Of a DNA stretch of 64,000 nt, positions 63,147 through 64,000 are shown piece by piece. Every line of letters begins with the position of its first letter. Position 1 is the stretch's first letter. The notes below the pieces were generated by a model. It searched no databases. It saw nothing but the letters and a program-made list of their open reading frames with translations, and was not told where the DNA came from. A program made the position numbers and the translations under genes. The stretch spans positions 62,001-126,000 of the forward strand of contig NZ_JBEYUH010000002.1 in NCBI RefSeq assembly GCF_040643435.1. Reading direction: 5' to 3'. The DNA comes from Rhodococcus sp040643435. GTDB taxonomy: Bacteria > Actinomycetota > Actinomycetes > Mycobacteriales > Mycobacteriaceae.

Positions 63147-64000
63147 CTACCGCCACGGCACCCGTTCCGGATCACGCAACATCCGCCGTGCCGTGGACAT
63201 CCGGTGCACCTCGTCGGGACCGTCGTAGATGCGGGCGTACCGCGCCCGCCGGTACATGCCCTCGAGCGGCGTGTCGGCGGTGAGCCCGAGTGCACCGTGC
63301 ACCTGGATAGCGCGGTCGACGACATCGTGCAGCATCTGCGCCCCACGGAACTTGATGAGCCCGATCTGGACCCGGGCGTCCCCTCCTGCGTCCATGACCC
63401 GTGCGGCGTCGAGAGTCATCAGGCGAGCTGCCTGTATGTCGGCGGCGGATTCGGCGATGTAGCGCTGGATCTCGCCCTTCTCGGCGAGCAACGAACCGTG
63501 GGCGAAGCGGGAGTTGGCGCGGGCACACATGAGTTCGAAGGCTCGTTGGGCCTGGCCGAGCCACCGCATGCAGTGGAAGATCCGTCCCGGACCGAGCCGG
63601 TCCTGCGCGACGACGAAGCCGTTGCCGCGTTCACCGAGCACGTTCTCCTCGGGAACCCGCACGCCGGTGTAGCGCACCTCGTAGTGATCGCTCGGGTCGT
63701 GCCCCATCGTGGGTATCGAACGCACGATCTCGAGTCCGGGTGTGTCGATGGGCACGATGATCGCGCTGATGCTGCGATGCAGCGGCGTCGACTCGGATTC
63801 GGTGCGGGCGAAGACCGTGCAGTATCCGGCCTGCGCGGCCCCGGTGGTGAACCACTTGTGCCCGTCGATCACCCATTCGCCCTCCTCGAGCCGGGCGGTG
63901 GTCTGCACGAGCACAGGATCGGATCCCGCGACTTCGGGCTCGGTAATACCGACAGACGGCAGGATGTCGCCGGAGACGAGACCAGGAATCCAGCGTTCGC
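63147..64000 (-). CDS. acyl-CoA dehydrogenase, C-terminal part (start outside window)
   Basis: The frame is open to the right edge, so only about 284 residues are seen. SVGITEPEVAGSDP (acyl/FAD region), IDGHKWFTTGAAQAG (flavin loop) and QVHGALGLTADTPLEGMYR (C-terminal) identify the acyl-CoA dehydrogenase family. The first gene residue lies to the right of base 64000. Substrate unknown. Confidence 0.88.
   Translation of the reverse strand, partial: ERWIPGLVSGDILPSVGITEPEVAGSDPVLVQTTARLEEGEWVIDGHKWFTTGAAQAGYCTVFARTESESTPLHRSISAIIVPIDTPGLEIVRSIPTMGHDPSDHYEVRYTGVRVPEENVLGERGNGFVVAQDRLGPGRIFHCMRWLGQAQRAFELMCARANSRFAHGSLLAEKGEIQRYIAESAADIQAARLMTLDAARVMDAGGDARVQIGLIKFRGAQMLHDVVDRAIQVHGALGLTADTPLEGMYRRARYARIYDGPDEVHRMSTARRMLRDPERVPWR

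Overview
The window is a high-GC actinobacterial chromosome segment. Gene content points to Rhodococcus or a close mycolate-producing relative (Corynebacteriales): AccD3-type carboxyltransferase, GltA/CitA citrate synthase pair, SepH, Rpf, XPB helicase, F420-dependent enzymes, DUF2530/2537/2771/3027 proteins, and frequent GTG starts and leaderless-type promoters. About 73 coding genes are called, including one 57-aa protein, one 24-aa ORF and one 22-aa leader peptide. I saw no rRNA, tRNA, CRISPR array, insertion sequence or prophage.

Layout. 0-12 kb: end of an ABC exporter operon, accD3-type acyl-CoA carboxyltransferase, GPP34 protein, prpE, a three-gene overlapping membrane operon (YihY, holin-like, DUF3618), flavin reductase/RibD-like/CinA genes, and an acyl-CoA dehydrogenase divergent from a TetR regulator. 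12-22 kb: tandem FKBP isomerase, gltA, pdxH, citA, serC, sepH. 22-34 kb: membrane hydrolase, DUF7144 paralogues, TrmH, MarR, a purine-type permease, and a DUF3027 / sacsin-like ATPase / PAP2 operon. 34-46 kb: glutaminyl cyclase lipoprotein, MFS, cspB-like, YccF, rpf with a CRP-type site and a c-di-AMP riboswitch, XPB helicase and its partner. 46-53 kb: an inducible sulfur (persulfide/sulfite) island, then a latex-clearing-protein-like oxygenase with a divergent TetR. 53-64 kb: Nudix/GyrI pair, an ECF41 sigma factor with its carboxymuconolactone-decarboxylase target, dapC-like aminotransferase, AraC regulator, stand-alone ectoine hydroxylase, DAHP synthase with an aromatic leader peptide, F420 oxidoreductase, GAF-ANTAR protein and a truncated acyl-CoA dehydrogenase.

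How genes work together. The backbone from accD3 to dapC appears, from memory, to be collinear with the Mycobacterium tuberculosis Rv0904c to Rv0858c region, with accessory genes interleaved. The clearest circuits are: (1) a CstR-like repressor with five TACCCC-type palindromes controlling a CstB-like dioxygenase-rhodanese, a rhodanese-DUF2892 protein, a TauE/SafE exporter, DUF302 and a Cys-rich mini-protein; (2) rpf under apparent double second-messenger control; (3) an ECF41 sigma whose expected promoter lies before the CMD gene; (4) aroG preceded by a leader ORF containing Tyr-Phe-Trp-Phe and a hairpin, i.e. a ribosome-mediated attenuator. All names rest on motif recognition by eye; no database search was run.
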